Shown here: in pieces, positions 46,763 through 56,892 of the stretch
Layout: every line of letters starts with the position of its first letter
Numbering within the stretch: the stretch's first letter is position 1
DNA from: Pseudisothecium myosuroides
Lineage: Eukaryota; Streptophyta; Bryopsida; Hypnales; Lembophyllaceae
Length of the DNA: 64,000 nucleotides
Direction of reading: 5' to 3'
Assembly (NCBI GenBank): GCA_951799445.1
Contig: OX637288.1
Span: 45,833,288 to 45,897,287 of the forward strand
Notes under the pieces: model-generated
Database searches by the model: none
What the model was told of the DNA's origin: nothing
What the model saw: only the letters and a program-made list of their open reading frames with translations
Translations under genes and position numbers: made by a program

Positions 46763-48608
46763 ATACAAATTCAGTATTTCAAGTATTTCATGCAATCCAA
46801 TCTATAAAACTTTCAACCTTACTAAATCAACAAATGGATATGGTAGATCTTAACCTTAGTAGCATTGCCAATCAAATTCTATGATTTGGGAAGGAGTTGC
46901 TCACTCCTTCCAAAATCGAAGAATGTGGCTGGTGGTTTTTTGCAAGGAGTTTAATCATTTGTCAAATCAAATCACAAGATTTTTCACATAGATTACTAGT
47001 GAGTCATCCGACAGACAGACGGAAGCTGAACGGGTATAGTGGCTAAATATGAATCAGAGCAGATGCAATGTAAAGTTGTGTCTTCGACACAAAAAACTCA
47101 CTAACCAAATATGTTATGAATATTTTTTAAGAGTTGCCAAGAAATAGTTCTAGAACGAGTAACCACTCCCTCCAAAAACAGAGAAAGTGATTAGCAACGC
47201 TTTTGGAGGTATCGCCCCCCAAAACCTGAATTAGAAGCCCATTTGTCTAAAGTCAGTGCAATGTGCAATTAGAGAGAGCTTGAGTGTACAAGATCCAGAT
47301 GTTAAAAGATCCAAATATTCTGCGACTGCCAACTGAAGTGCTTCTGATGTGCATAACAGGTTCCTTCCATGACCTCAAAAAGGAAATTTCTAATAGTTAG
47401 TAGGACTGAACAAGGAAAATAATGAGATTGCACAACCCGGAAGCTCAAGGATTAAAACCAAAGGACACATCTTGAAACACCCATTCTCACCCTCAACCAG
47501 CATCTGTAGTAAATTTTTGGACGTATCATTGAAAAATCCACAATGAAAGTCATCAAAACAAATTGAACAAATTTCCAAAACACATCCATATATTGAGCTG
47601 AAACCACCGAAGTCTTGGAACTGCTGAAACTTCCAGACCTGGACAAAAAGATAAATGCTGAAGACCAATGTAGAATCCCAGTCCTAGTAACAAATTGATA
47701 GGCTCAATCCTTACGTACACTAGACGGACACTGTTACTGGGGCAGCCACCTTCTAAATAAAACATATGCAGATATACAAAATGCCACCGGAACTAACACG
47801 CCCATCCAAAAATCTTCGAGAATGCAAGATTCGTTGGCCAAAACTCTGATCCAAACTGAAGGAAATGCCAAAACAGGAAAAGTAATTTACATTCTGCTGT
47901 ATACGATGGTTCGTTGATGAGACACGATGATGAAGTCTGTTGAGTAGCTCTCAGAAAAGTTGGGAAAGAAGGAAAAGAGAAGGCAGATAAGGAACCCCAA
48001 CGCTAACCTGCAAAAGTTCAAAACCTGACAACCTAAGTACCTTGCAATTTGGACTCCATTCCTCGTGACAAGTACAACAGCAAACGACGGATACAAAAGA
48101 AATTGTATCAAAAGAAATTTAAGCGAACAAGGGGTTAAAATTGTCGCATAACAGCCTCAAAATCCCATCATTGAAGATCACTTGGTTCACCTAATCCAAC
48201 ACTTGTACAAACTACTTCAAGAAACAAAACAGCTCTCAACTACTACATATATGTAATTTTGGACTAAAAAGAGAATCACCAGGTCGGTTGATATCTCGCT
48301 ACTACGGAACGTCATGTAATGCTATTTCCTTGAGAACTTCACATCCTCACGCAGACAACATAGCTTCCCAGGGTAATATCCAGTGCTGAATATAATCAAG
48401 TCTTCGCAAAAATGGCAAGCTGCCTGACCTCGTGGGCATTTAAGACTGTTTCGTGTATGAGTTCCTCGTGTGACAATTACAAGAACACGGTATACCTCAT
48501 CTGTAAAAATCAAATGTCTACTTCGTTGCCACCACCTTAAATTGAATTCAACAAGAGGTGTATGAAACTCAAGACTGAACCTACCACAAATCTGAATATC
48601 TACAAAAA
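46763..48608. other. Spacer downstream of the epimerase gene
   Basis: The sequence around 46995-47060 (GTCATCCGACAGACAGACGGAAGCTGAACGG) resembles, with small deletions, the HPQTDGQTE-type motif of Ty3/gypsy integrases. This is a faint trace only. Nearer 48608 lies the probable 3' untranslated region of the minus-strand epimerase gene, which may contain an intron (TTTGTG then GTAGGTTC near 48585 on the minus strand). Confidence 0.3.
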
Positions 48609-49538
48609 TCACCCGTTCAGGACCTTACAAGGATCTAGCTGGCCACTGAAGTAACTCGACGGCACAGCCGAAATCTCTTGACGCGCTTTCCATTCTTCAC
48701 CGGGTTTCAATGTAATCGGCTTCTCCACAGCAGCTGCCTCCACGCATAGCATATGTTTGTACTCGTCGTCACCGAAATCAGCCATAGATTTGGCCTTTTT
48801 CTCCCAAGGATTCCACACCACAGCATCTGGAAGACCCTCCTTCTTCAGCACAAACGTTCGTTTCTTCTCATGATCTATGATGGCAATTTTGGTAGGAGTT
48901 CCCAGATAAATACGATCTACTTCAGCATCGAAGGTGATCGCATCTCCCTGCTCAGTAAACCGGTCCCTCTCCTGCAAATTGTCGAGAAAATCAAGCGTCT
49001 CAAGCCCCTCTATACGGACCTCGCTGATGTCTGAGACGGACAGGTATGTGTGCAGCGCGAATGTGAAGGTGAAAGGCTTGGTATCGACGTTGCGGACGCG
49101 GATAATCGAGGTGAGCTCACCATTAAACCCTAGCATGATCCTCTGGTAGAGTTCGAACTGATGAGGCCATATTTTCAACTCCTCTTCTGCCGGCTTTAAA
49201 ATTAGGTCAACGTAAGGCTTGTTAGGGCCACTGCTTGCGAAAGGAGGTGGAGGGGGCGGATTCGAGTCGAGCTGCCACACGCGATTTCTGGCAAATCCAT
49301 GCTGCTCTAGCGCACCAAATCCACCAAACTGAGGAAAGCACACTGGGATACCGCCACGGATTGCTTTTGGAGGCTTGAAGATAGCTTTGGAGCTCAGGAA
49401 AATAAGCTCGTCTCCTTTCTCGTTTTTCCAGGAGGTTACGTGCCCCCCGTAGAGATGAATCTGTGCAGTTGCGCCCCCAGGTTCACGGAGAAGGACTTTC
49501 TCCATGCCCGTGGCCCCATCCCGGACAACCTCCACCAT
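48609..49538 (-). CDS. Glucose-6-phosphate 1-epimerase (D-hexose-6-phosphate mutarotase)
   Basis: The predicted enzyme interconverts the alpha and beta anomers of glucose-6-phosphate, feeding glycolysis, the pentose phosphate pathway and starch synthesis. The 309-residue frame opens at the ATG 49538-49536 and is uninterrupted to TGA at 48611-48609. Family motifs are in order: LYGGHVTSWKN (29-39), RGGIPVCFPQFG (61-72), QHGFARNRVW (79-88), FALHTYLSVSDI (160-171), with His163 the expected catalytic base, and HMLCVEAAAV (262-271), with Glu267 the expected partner. A proline run lies at 94-99. Length is normal for plant homologues and no chloroplast transit peptide is evident, so it is probably cytosolic. 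It has no neighbour of related function. GC content is well above the flanks. Confidence 0.95.
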   Translation of the reverse strand: MVEVVRDGATGMEKVLLREPGGATAQIHLYGGHVTSWKNEKGDELIFLSSKAIFKPPKAIRGGIPVCFPQFGGFGALEQHGFARNRVWQLDSNPPPPPPFASSGPNKPYVDLILKPAEEELKIWPHQFELYQRIMLGFNGELTSIIRVRNVDTKPFTFTFALHTYLSVSDISEVRIEGLETLDFLDNLQERDRFTEQGDAITFDAEVDRIYLGTPTKIAIIDHEKKRTFVLKKEGLPDAVVWNPWEKKAKSMADFGDDEYKHMLCVEAAAVEKPITLKPGEEWKARQEISAVPSSYFSGQLDPCKVLNG

Positions 49539-51130
49539 CTCTAACACTGCTTTGAAAGCCCCCCGAAGGGCCTTCGTAATCGACCCTCTACCAATCTCTA
49601 GTCACGAGCAAAAGTATCTCCTGAAAATCTAAACCGTAGACATGTAACTATACACCCGATACAAGATAGACACAAGTGAGAACCTGGCCTGCATTGACGA
49701 CACTGCAATGGCAGCGACAATCTAATTCCGAAAAATCAAAATGAACAAAGTAAAGAAAGAAAGATCGAGAAGATTTAAAGCGGTCGAGAAGTGCTGGCGC
49801 GCGGCAGAGCGAGAAGAGTCACCCCGTCAATCAAAACATTAAACTAGTGAACTGCCTTAACAAGTGCGATCGAAACTCCTGCAATGGGAGCCTGCATTCC
49901 CTCCAGCGCTGATCTGCCATTACGATAAAAGAGTTCAAATGTCAGACCTACAACACCAAAAGATCAAGAAACACTCATTTTCTAGCTGGAATAGAAGAAT
50001 AAAACTTCACTAATGAATGAATGTTCCAAATCAAATGAAAAAAAATAATTAGAGAGAGGAGGAGGTCTACACAGGTCGAATGAAGGTAACATGCAACACA
50101 TGAACTGTGGCAGGAAAATGACAAGGAAGGCTTCGTCGCTTCGCTCATTTCGCGCATTGGCACACGAGCATAAGACTCCACTACTTGAAGAATGCTTCGA
50201 ATATATTTATATTCAAATAAAGAGAGCGGAGGTCTAAGACAGGTCGAATCAGGGTCACGTAATAAAGATGCGCACTACGGCAGGAAAAGAGACAAAACAA
50301 GATTTTATCGCTTCAGCAAATGCGCGCTCATTCACTGAAGCAAAAGCACGGTACGAGCTGGAATACAAACCAAAAACTCCACGACTTGATTAACGCCTAG
50401 AATTATATTTTCTTAAAATAAAGAAAGCGGCGGAGTTTAAGACCAGTCCAATCAAGATAACATAATACAGATGCACTGCGGTAGAAAAAATGACATTAAC
50501 GAAGTGCGCTTTCGTTGCATCTCATTCGCTCAAACAAAAGAACTTACGCCAAACACACCAAACGGCATTCCAACAGACACATCTACAAACAAATCCACCA
50601 ATAGAGAGCCGCCGATGCAGCTCAAACAATCAAACTCCCCGAGACAACAACCACAAAGACCTTAAAACAACAACACGTGCGTCGATGTTTCCAATGGAAA
50701 AACTGGTACTAAGCAATACCTCACAGCAGCGCCAAGTGCTTCCAACAAATCTGGCACAAATCTGGCACAAATCTGGCACAAATCTGAGTCAAATCCTCAG
50801 CAGGAGCGCTCGTAATCAACCTCTAGCCAATCAGCCGCTCTGACGAAACAGCTTGCACACGGCCCGCACGAATTCAAGAAGGAGAAGAAGCGGGAGAGCG
50901 CACTGACGGACTTCGCGAGCAAGAGAGAGAGAGAGGCCAAGAACGGAAGCGGAAAAATATACCTGAAGAAGGAGATGCAACGGCGCAGGAGCGCGAGGAG
51001 ACGGCGACGGCGAAGATCTGAGACAAGAGCCTGGTGGCACGCCCTCCGCGCTCTTCTCTTTGCGGGCGTCTCTCTGTAGCAGCAGCAGCGTGGGGAGTCT
51101 ATTCTGGAGCATTGGCCATTGGCCTCCCGT
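49539..51130 (-). other. Probable 5' leader and promoter region of the epimerase gene
   Basis: On the minus strand, a GC- and pyrimidine-rich block at about 51110-50964 ends in CTTCTTCAG followed by GTATATTT, a good donor after position 50964/50963. A matching acceptor, CCCATTGCAG before GAG, lies at about 49880. Together they suggest a leader intron of about 1.1 kb in the 5' untranslated region. This is inference. The short minus-strand open frames in the block have no homology that I can recognise. A triple direct repeat of a 12-base unit (AAATCTGGCACA) lies at 50749-50786. Confidence 0.4.
50749..50786. repeat. Short tandem repeat, 12-bp unit
   Basis: AAATCTGGCACA occurs three times in a row with one further partial unit. 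Confidence 0.85.
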
Positions 51131-51272
51131 TCACAGTGGTAAAGAAGACGATGCAGGCAGACCCAGGCAGGGCGACAGCCCGGGCCGGCCGGGGCCGGGC
51201 TCCGTCGGGTTCCTTCAGTTGCCCGGGTCGACGGACCTTTCAGTTCATAGGCTTTTCTGTTCGGTCGCGGTG

Positions 51273-51420
51273 TACGTTCATCCAACTTCCGTGCAGTTAC
51301 TTCCTTGCCGGGTGGAGGCAGTTACTGACGGGCGATTCGTTGGCCCCTTTTTACCGATTCTTTCCATGGATTGAGGAAGCTGCCCTTGAATGTCGGCTCT
51401 CGGCCCTGTGCAACTCAAGG
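51273..51420. repeat. Direct duplication, copy 1
   Basis: It starts TACGTTCATCCAACTTCCGT and contains GTTACTTCC and GAATGTCGGCTCTCGGCC. It recurs at 51943-52068 with the same order and some deletions. A MITE follows immediately after each copy. Confidence 0.8.
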
Positions 51421-51422
51421 TA

Positions 51423-51753
51423 AGGTAGGAGGTCCATAAATCGCTCATCTAAGAGCTGAAACTGAATTTGGGGGAGGTGAAACATCTCGAAATATTTTTC
51501 AGCAAATTTTCCTCGAAAGACAAGAGGAATTGGCATCTAACCCAAGTCGTTTCATATTTTTTGGAGCTTCCTGGAATTAGTTATGAAATTTCGAAGTTGA
51601 AGTGGCATAGGGCTCTAAAATCGCCCACCCCCTAAAATATACATTGTTTGTACATCGCTGAAGGCTATGAAAAAGCAACATCATGTACAAGCAATGTACA
51701 TTTGAGTAGGGTGGGACATTTTGGAGCCTGTGCGATTTTAGAACCTCCTACCT
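51423..51753. mobile_element. TA-flanked MITE, AGGTAGGAGG family (51.4 kb)
   Basis: A full-length 331-bp copy, AGGTAGGAGGTCCATAAA to GAACCTCCTACCT, with TA at 51421-51422 and 51754-51755. It is the closest relative of the 4.2-kb copy. Confidence 0.85.
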
Positions 51754-51755
51754 TA

Positions 51756-51925
51756 AGCTAGTCTATTACCACTTTCATCTCAATTCCGTCCTCATGTATT
51801 TGTGGTGTACATTTCAAAACAAAAATGTACATTTTAGTGTACATATACTAGAATAGAATCAAATTGAGGGTGGTCATAGGGTATATGAAGACAAAATTGA
51901 GATTTAAATAGTAGTAGCTGAGTGG
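51756..51925. mobile_element. MITE related to 52073-52239, abutting the previous MITE
   Basis: It shares CTATTACCACTTTCATCTCAATT, TCCTCATGTATTTGTGGTGTACATTT and GACAAAATTGAGATT with the element at 52073-52239. It begins directly after the TA of the preceding MITE. Confidence 0.65.
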
Positions 51926-51942
51926 GTATTTCATTCTCAGTC

Positions 51943-52068
51943 TACGTTCATCCAACTTCCGTGTAGTTACTTCCCTGTCGGGTGAGGCAGTTACGAGCTT
52001 CATTGGCCCCTTTTTAATTTTTACCGATTCTTTTTAATTGAATGTCGGCTCTCGGCCTTGTGATGTAA
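51943..52068. repeat. Direct duplication, copy 2
   Basis: The second copy of the 51273-51420 segment, diverged and with deletions, again followed by a TA-flanked MITE. Confidence 0.75.
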
Positions 52069-52072
52069 GGTA

Positions 52073-52239
52073 AGGTAGTCCATTACCACTTTCATCTCAA
52101 TTCTACCCTCATGTATTTGTGGTGTACATTTTAGAACAATGTACATCACATGTACATATGTGAGAACATACTCGAAATGAGTGGTGATAGGGTACATAAG
52201 GACAAAATTGAGATTAGAATGGTAGTAGGTGGGATACCT
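52073..52239. mobile_element. TA-flanked MITE, AGGTAGTCC ends, 167 bp
   Basis: It starts AGGTAGTCCATTACC and ends GGTGGGATACCT, with TA on both sides (52071-52072 and 52240-52241). The arms are complementary over much of their length (CATCTCAATT with AATTGAGATT), so a hairpin is likely. Confidence 0.75.
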
Positions 52240-52299
52240 TACTTGCATTGTTTATTGATCTAGTACCTTCTATTTGCACTTCAACATGGATTTACAACT

Positions 52300-52625
52300 T
52301 AACAAGTGGGAGTTGTCAGTGTTCATTTATATTTGTCAGTGTCCGTAACATAATAGGTGGGAGTTGTCAATATTCATTCATATTTGTCATGTGCAAATTG
52401 TTAATGTTCATTTGTATTTGTCAGTGTCCACAGCGTGATAGGTGTGAGTTGTCAACATTCATTCATATTTGTCAATGTTCATAACATGATGGATTAAACC
52501 AAGTGTGGATCTTAAAGCAATGTCTAGGTAACATGACGAGTGGGAGATGTAAGTGTTGATTCATATTTGTAAGTGTCTATAACATGATGATTTAACCAAG
52601 TGTGGATTTTAAAGCATGTTGTTTT
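52300..52625. repeat. Minisatellite, about 51-bp unit
   Basis: The unit GTGGGAGTTGTCA..TTCATTCATATTTGTCAGTGTCC..AACATGAT recurs from 52306, 52357, a short copy near 52390, 52442 and a diverged copy near 52538. The block AACCAAGTGTGGAT..TTAAAGCA also occurs twice (about 52497 and 52590). Confidence 0.75.
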
Positions 52626-53985
52626 ACTAGTGTAGAATCAAAAAATGACCAAAGTTCTAAAAAAAATTGAAAGAACAAATGCTCTTGTTCAAAAGTTTCA
52701 AAACAAGCAAGTGGTTGATATTTGTTCTAGACATCTCAAATCTAGCTTCCCTAATCAGCTTCATATTGCACTAGATGCAAATTTAAAACAATGCAAATTT
52801 CTATTGCTTTCATATGATTTTTCTATAAATTTCATGTTAATTGAAATTATTATAACTTATAAAATTTACAATAATAGGAATTTTTTTGAATTGAAGTATG
52901 AATCTTTAACTAATTTTTTCTGAAATCTAAATATTTCCATTCTCTTTCCGCTGTCATTTTTGTGACGGCAGCGACTAGAGTAGACTCCTGGATTGCATGC
53001 TATATATCTAATAAATTATTGTAAAGTTCATATAAAGTAGCAAGAAGTCCAATAATGAATTTCATTCCCTAAAAGTCAATCATATGAACTCATACAATAA
53101 TGATTAAGGGTTCCTTTTTGGATTCAACTCCTATGAATCTTGTGCAATTTCAAATTGTACTTATTCAAAAATCAAAGAAATAAACTAAAATACCTTATGT
53201 GAAGGTCACAATCGGCACATATTAATTCATTATGGTCAGAAAGTGTCAAATGTCATCTTGGAATTGGTTCAAAATAATGTGAACCTCTCAAAGTATGACA
53301 TAGAAATTCAATTTTGGCACGTTTCTACCAAATCTAACTCTCACAAGCAATATGTTTCTTTCCTTGTTAATTCTAAAAAGATGGGCTAATCACCGTGGAA
53401 ATTAGCCCTTTTGGTATAGTATGAATCATTTGCTTACTCCCCTTAGTGTTCATTAGAAGTCAAACTATTGTATAAGACCTCTCTTTTCATACAAAATTCC
53501 AAGGATGATCATCTATACTTCTATCTTATATAGAAAGATTGTTTGTCATCCAACATACCTTAAATTAGGATATGTTTGCACTTGGTGTTAGGGGTGATGT
53601 TTGCAATGTGAATCTAGTCCAAAAGTAGGTCTAAATTTGTTCCTAAGATCCCAAATAATAACAGTCTTTAACACCGAGTGCAAACATATCCTAAATTAGG
53701 ACCGAGATAAATTGACTGCCTCGCTTGTTCCCCCCAAGTCATTCTAGGGGTGCATGTAAAAAAAAAGACCCCCTATTTTGTGCTTCATTCATTTATCTTC
53801 TACCCCTCTCCTAGCTAATTTTGGGCCTCTGGTTGCAAATATAAATTCAAAATTTGCAAATTTTATCATGCGTTGTGAACAAAAAATTTCAGCATTTTCC
53901 CTTGGGGACAAGCAAGGGGTCAGTTCACTCCAACCCTAAATTAGTGTCCGCAGCATCTTTCTAGCATTAACAAGTTATCTCCTAT
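52626..53985. other. AT-rich spacer, no gene recognised
   Basis: The open frame at 52645-52923 has no conserved motif. An inverted repeat, CACTTGGTGTTAGGGG.. (53580) with ..AACACCGAGTGCAAACATATCC (near 53670), includes ACATATCCTAAATTAGGA on one side and TTAGGATATGTTTGCA on the other, giving a hairpin element of about 150 bp at 53555-53705. Confidence 0.4.
53555..53705. mobile_element. Long-armed foldback element
   Basis: The left arm, TAAATTAGGATATGTTTGCA with CTTGGTGTTA, is the reverse complement of the right arm, AACACCGAGTG with CAAACATATCCTAAATTAGG. About 30 bases pair with few mismatches. It is a short non-coding foldback, probably a MITE. Confidence 0.6.
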
Positions 53986-54202
53986 TTAACCCTTAAATGC
54001 CGCAGAGGACGTTTTCCGGCTGATGAATGACAAAGAATCTCTCCATGCAAGAGAGAAGTGCAACTATTCATCCTCCAAATTTTGTGGAAAAAGGGAAGAT
54101 CATCTACAATAATTTGACTTCCAATAAGTGCTTTTGCATTATTTTTATCTAACAATTCACACGGTGACAAATCAAATGATTTCCCCGGTTATGAGCTCGT
54201 CG
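53986..54202. mobile_element. Fragment starting with a TTAA-element end
   Basis: It begins TTAACCCTTAAATGCCGCAG and continues into sequence not matched elsewhere, up to the next TTAA at 54203. It is probably the truncated left part of a family E relative. Confidence 0.4.
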
Positions 54203-54788
54203 TTTAACCTCAGAGCACTCCGACGTCCAATTTCTGGGCGATGAACAAACTAATGTTCTTATTTCTTTTTTCATATTGCTTAGATGAAAGTCATCCAAAT
54301 TTGTGAAGGTACTTTATCAAGTTGTTGTCCTATCTAATGATTGGATTTGGTGTTAGTAGAGTACATATTTTTCTAAATTACAAATGTGCAAGTATGTCAA
54401 GTGGTTGACCAAGCCAAAATTGCATTGACTCTAGTTCAAAACCGGATTTGCAAAAATGAGGTCCTAGATTTAAAGAACAAAAAAATTCAAAAAATCACGG
54501 TGTGAAGAGAACCTCATTTCAAATCCATTCCAACAATTTTTACTCAAAAAATGATGATATTTTGCTTGTAATTGAATTTAGAAGGAACTTTGAAATTTCC
54601 CTTTCAAAATTTACTTAAAAATATTGGTGATAGAATCAATGAATCTAACCTTATAGATGGAATCTACAATTCATAATCTACAACTTTTATTTGTATATTA
54701 ACTCCAAAATATTCTTACAAATAGCACTTTATAATGATTTTTCTCAAATTGGCATTTCTGGAGATGAGTCTGGACGATTAGGGATTAA
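54203..54788. mobile_element. TTAA-type element (family E)
   Basis: It starts TTAACCTCAGAGCACTCC and ends GATTAGGGATTAA at 54788. It is the reverse complement of 6607-7334 without that copy's GC-rich insertion. Its terminal TTAA is also the first TTAA of the next element, so the two sit head to tail. Confidence 0.6.
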
Positions 54789-55734
54789 CCCCTAAAGGTC
54801 AGAGACTATGTTTTCACCAAAATTGCTCCAAAATTGCCATTTCTAATACAAGTACCAAACTTTAGAAAAAAAACATTTTTGGACACATGTAACCATAAGA
54901 TCTTATAGAACATTGGTTTGAGAAGATGTGGAAAAAATTTCAGAATTTTCCACTATGCGGATTGGAAGATATTAGTGTTTGAATTGACAAAACCCCATTT
55001 TTTGTCCTTGCGAAAATCCGGGCAGCTGCACTTCACAAGGTCACATTTGTATGAAAAAATGCCCAAAATGGTGGTTACTCTTTGCATTCATTCTTCTAGG
55101 CAAGTTGGCTACATGCTTGAAAAATTTCAGATCATTTGGAATTGCACAACATATAGGAAAAAAATAGTAAGTAGAAAGAAGTAGAGAATAATTCAAAACA
55201 CTAAATTGTTAAGAATTTATTTATGGAATTGAAAAATGCCAATCCCAACGGTTATAATGTTGTAATAAATAATCTGCATCCAATGTTTTTATTTTTTTTC
55301 AAAATTATTGGAAATTGAATTAAATAAAGGACTTCAAAGTTTATTTTAGAGTAGAGATTCCATAACTACCCTCAAACTAAGAATCCTCATAACTTTTGAC
55401 TCATTAATCCAAATGGAATGATTTAAAGCTTTCCACGTACATAAAAATCTAAAGAACCAATTTCAAATTTTATTTTTCTTAAAAATGATTTTTAAAGAAT
55501 TTTTTTAAGTTGCCCGGGCTGCCCGCCATACACAAAAAATTACATATCATACAATAACTTTTTAACCATGTTGTCAAAAGTTATGAAAATTGTTGGGCCT
55601 TAAAGCTACTCCTCAGGCACATCTTGTGTGAAAATTTCAAAGAAAAAAATTAAAAACTCCACTCGTAATGAGCTGCCCAAAATCGCTATATTGTAAAGAA
55701 ACGGTGTTTGGACCTTTGGACCTTTAGGGGTTAA
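54785..55734. mobile_element. TTAA-flanked element, 950 bp
   Basis: It starts TTAACCCCTAAAGGTCAG and ends GGACCTTTAGGGGTTAA. The organisation resembles family A (ACTGCCATTT-like start, TTGCCCGGGCTGCCC near the right end), but the sequence is a distinct subfamily shared with the fragment at 28220-28737. It is non-coding. Confidence 0.8.
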
Positions 55735-56299
55735 GGGTTGAGAAATGAAATCCCAACCTTACTACAGTACCCAAAACAGGTGATGTTTCGAGCACTTTAT
55801 TAGGCACGGTAGTTTCCAAAAACTGAAAGTGTAAAGTGTTGAAAAAGTCTCGGAAAAAGTGTCAGAAAAAAAAGTATCTGCATGCACACCCGGCCCATAC
55901 AAATCCATCCTCGCGCATAAATAATAAGTTACATCCTCCATTGGATGTGAAAGATGAGGCACAGCACGGCCACCAGCCTCCAGACACTCTGGAGGCTTTG
56001 TACAAATCCCAGGAAGGCAGCAGGCACTGATGGGCGCAACTGCAAAAAAGCCCATAACTTACATGAAGCTCACGAAAGCATAGACACTTGTCGTTGCAAC
56101 ATCCCTGCGGTCATTTGAAGTTGGATCAAAAGTCTGGCTTTACGTTTACTTCCCGGTTTTTTTAATTAAAAGTTACTCAATTCTATGCTTTCCGTATAAC
56201 TTTTCTGGCTTTGCATGGATGAGAGAAGGCCACATAAACATTCTTTCAGAACTTGGGGTCAGAATGATACTTACCCTTTCAGTTGCAAATCCATATGGT
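55735..56299. other. Spacer, less AT-rich at 55860-56060
   Basis: A short open frame on the + strand (55836-56030) includes HPPLDVKDEAQHGHQPPDTL, and overlapping minus frames exist. None is recognisable. It may be exon debris of an unknown gene. Confidence 0.25.
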
Positions 56300-56568
56300 A
56301 GGGACTCCCAAAAGCGCCACTTTTATCCTTGCAATCATCATAGTTACTACTATTAGATTCGTCAAATTTTTATGTTTTCTTGATGGTGACTGGTCGGAAT
56401 AGGATTTCAATGCACCAAAAAATGTTTCATTTGGATATGCCATGCAAAAGTTGTGGAGGGTTAAAGTGTTTTTAGATAGATGTTGAAAAATCGTTTCTTC
56501 GGTAGAGGTAGATATTGATCAAGTGGATGTACGTCTAATGAAGATGGTGCTTTGGGGAGTCTTTAGAA
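56300..56568. mobile_element. MITE, AGGTGGGCACTCC family, decayed copy
   Basis: It contains GGTAGGGACTCCCAAAAGCG, ATTAGATTCGTCAAATTTTTATG and TATTGATCAAGTGGATGTA in family order. The limits are approximate. It is followed in tandem by a second copy. Confidence 0.5.
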
Positions 56569-56613
56569 CTTGGTTAGAGTATGTACTCTTTTAGTTGCAA
56601 ATCCAAAACGTAG

Positions 56614-56892
56614 ATAGGGATTCCCAAAAGTATTACGTTTTCTTGCATATTATCATGGTTGTTATTATTAGATTCAACAATTTTTTATAATTTCTTGTTG
56701 GCAACTAGAATAGGATTTCAATGCACCAAATATTTTATTTGAATATTCTATGCAAAAATTATATAGGGTCAAAGTTTTTTTTGGTAGATGTCTAAAAACC
56801 GTTTCTATAGTGGCGGTAGATATTGATTAAATGGATGGACTTCTAGTGAAGATGGTGTTTTTGGATAAGTGGCACATTTGGGAGTGCTACCT
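56614..56892. mobile_element. MITE, AGGTGGGCACTCC family, second copy
   Basis: It starts near GATAGGGATTCCCAAAAG and ends GGCACATTTGGGAGTGCTACCT, followed by TA. It shares the internal TAGATATTGATTAAATGGATG with the first copy. Confidence 0.6.

Noticed and set aside
50797..51423. Several GC-rich open frames on both strands near 51 kb
   Set aside because: Leu/Arg- or Gly/Arg-rich with no domain; better explained as the 5' leader and promoter region of the epimerase gene.
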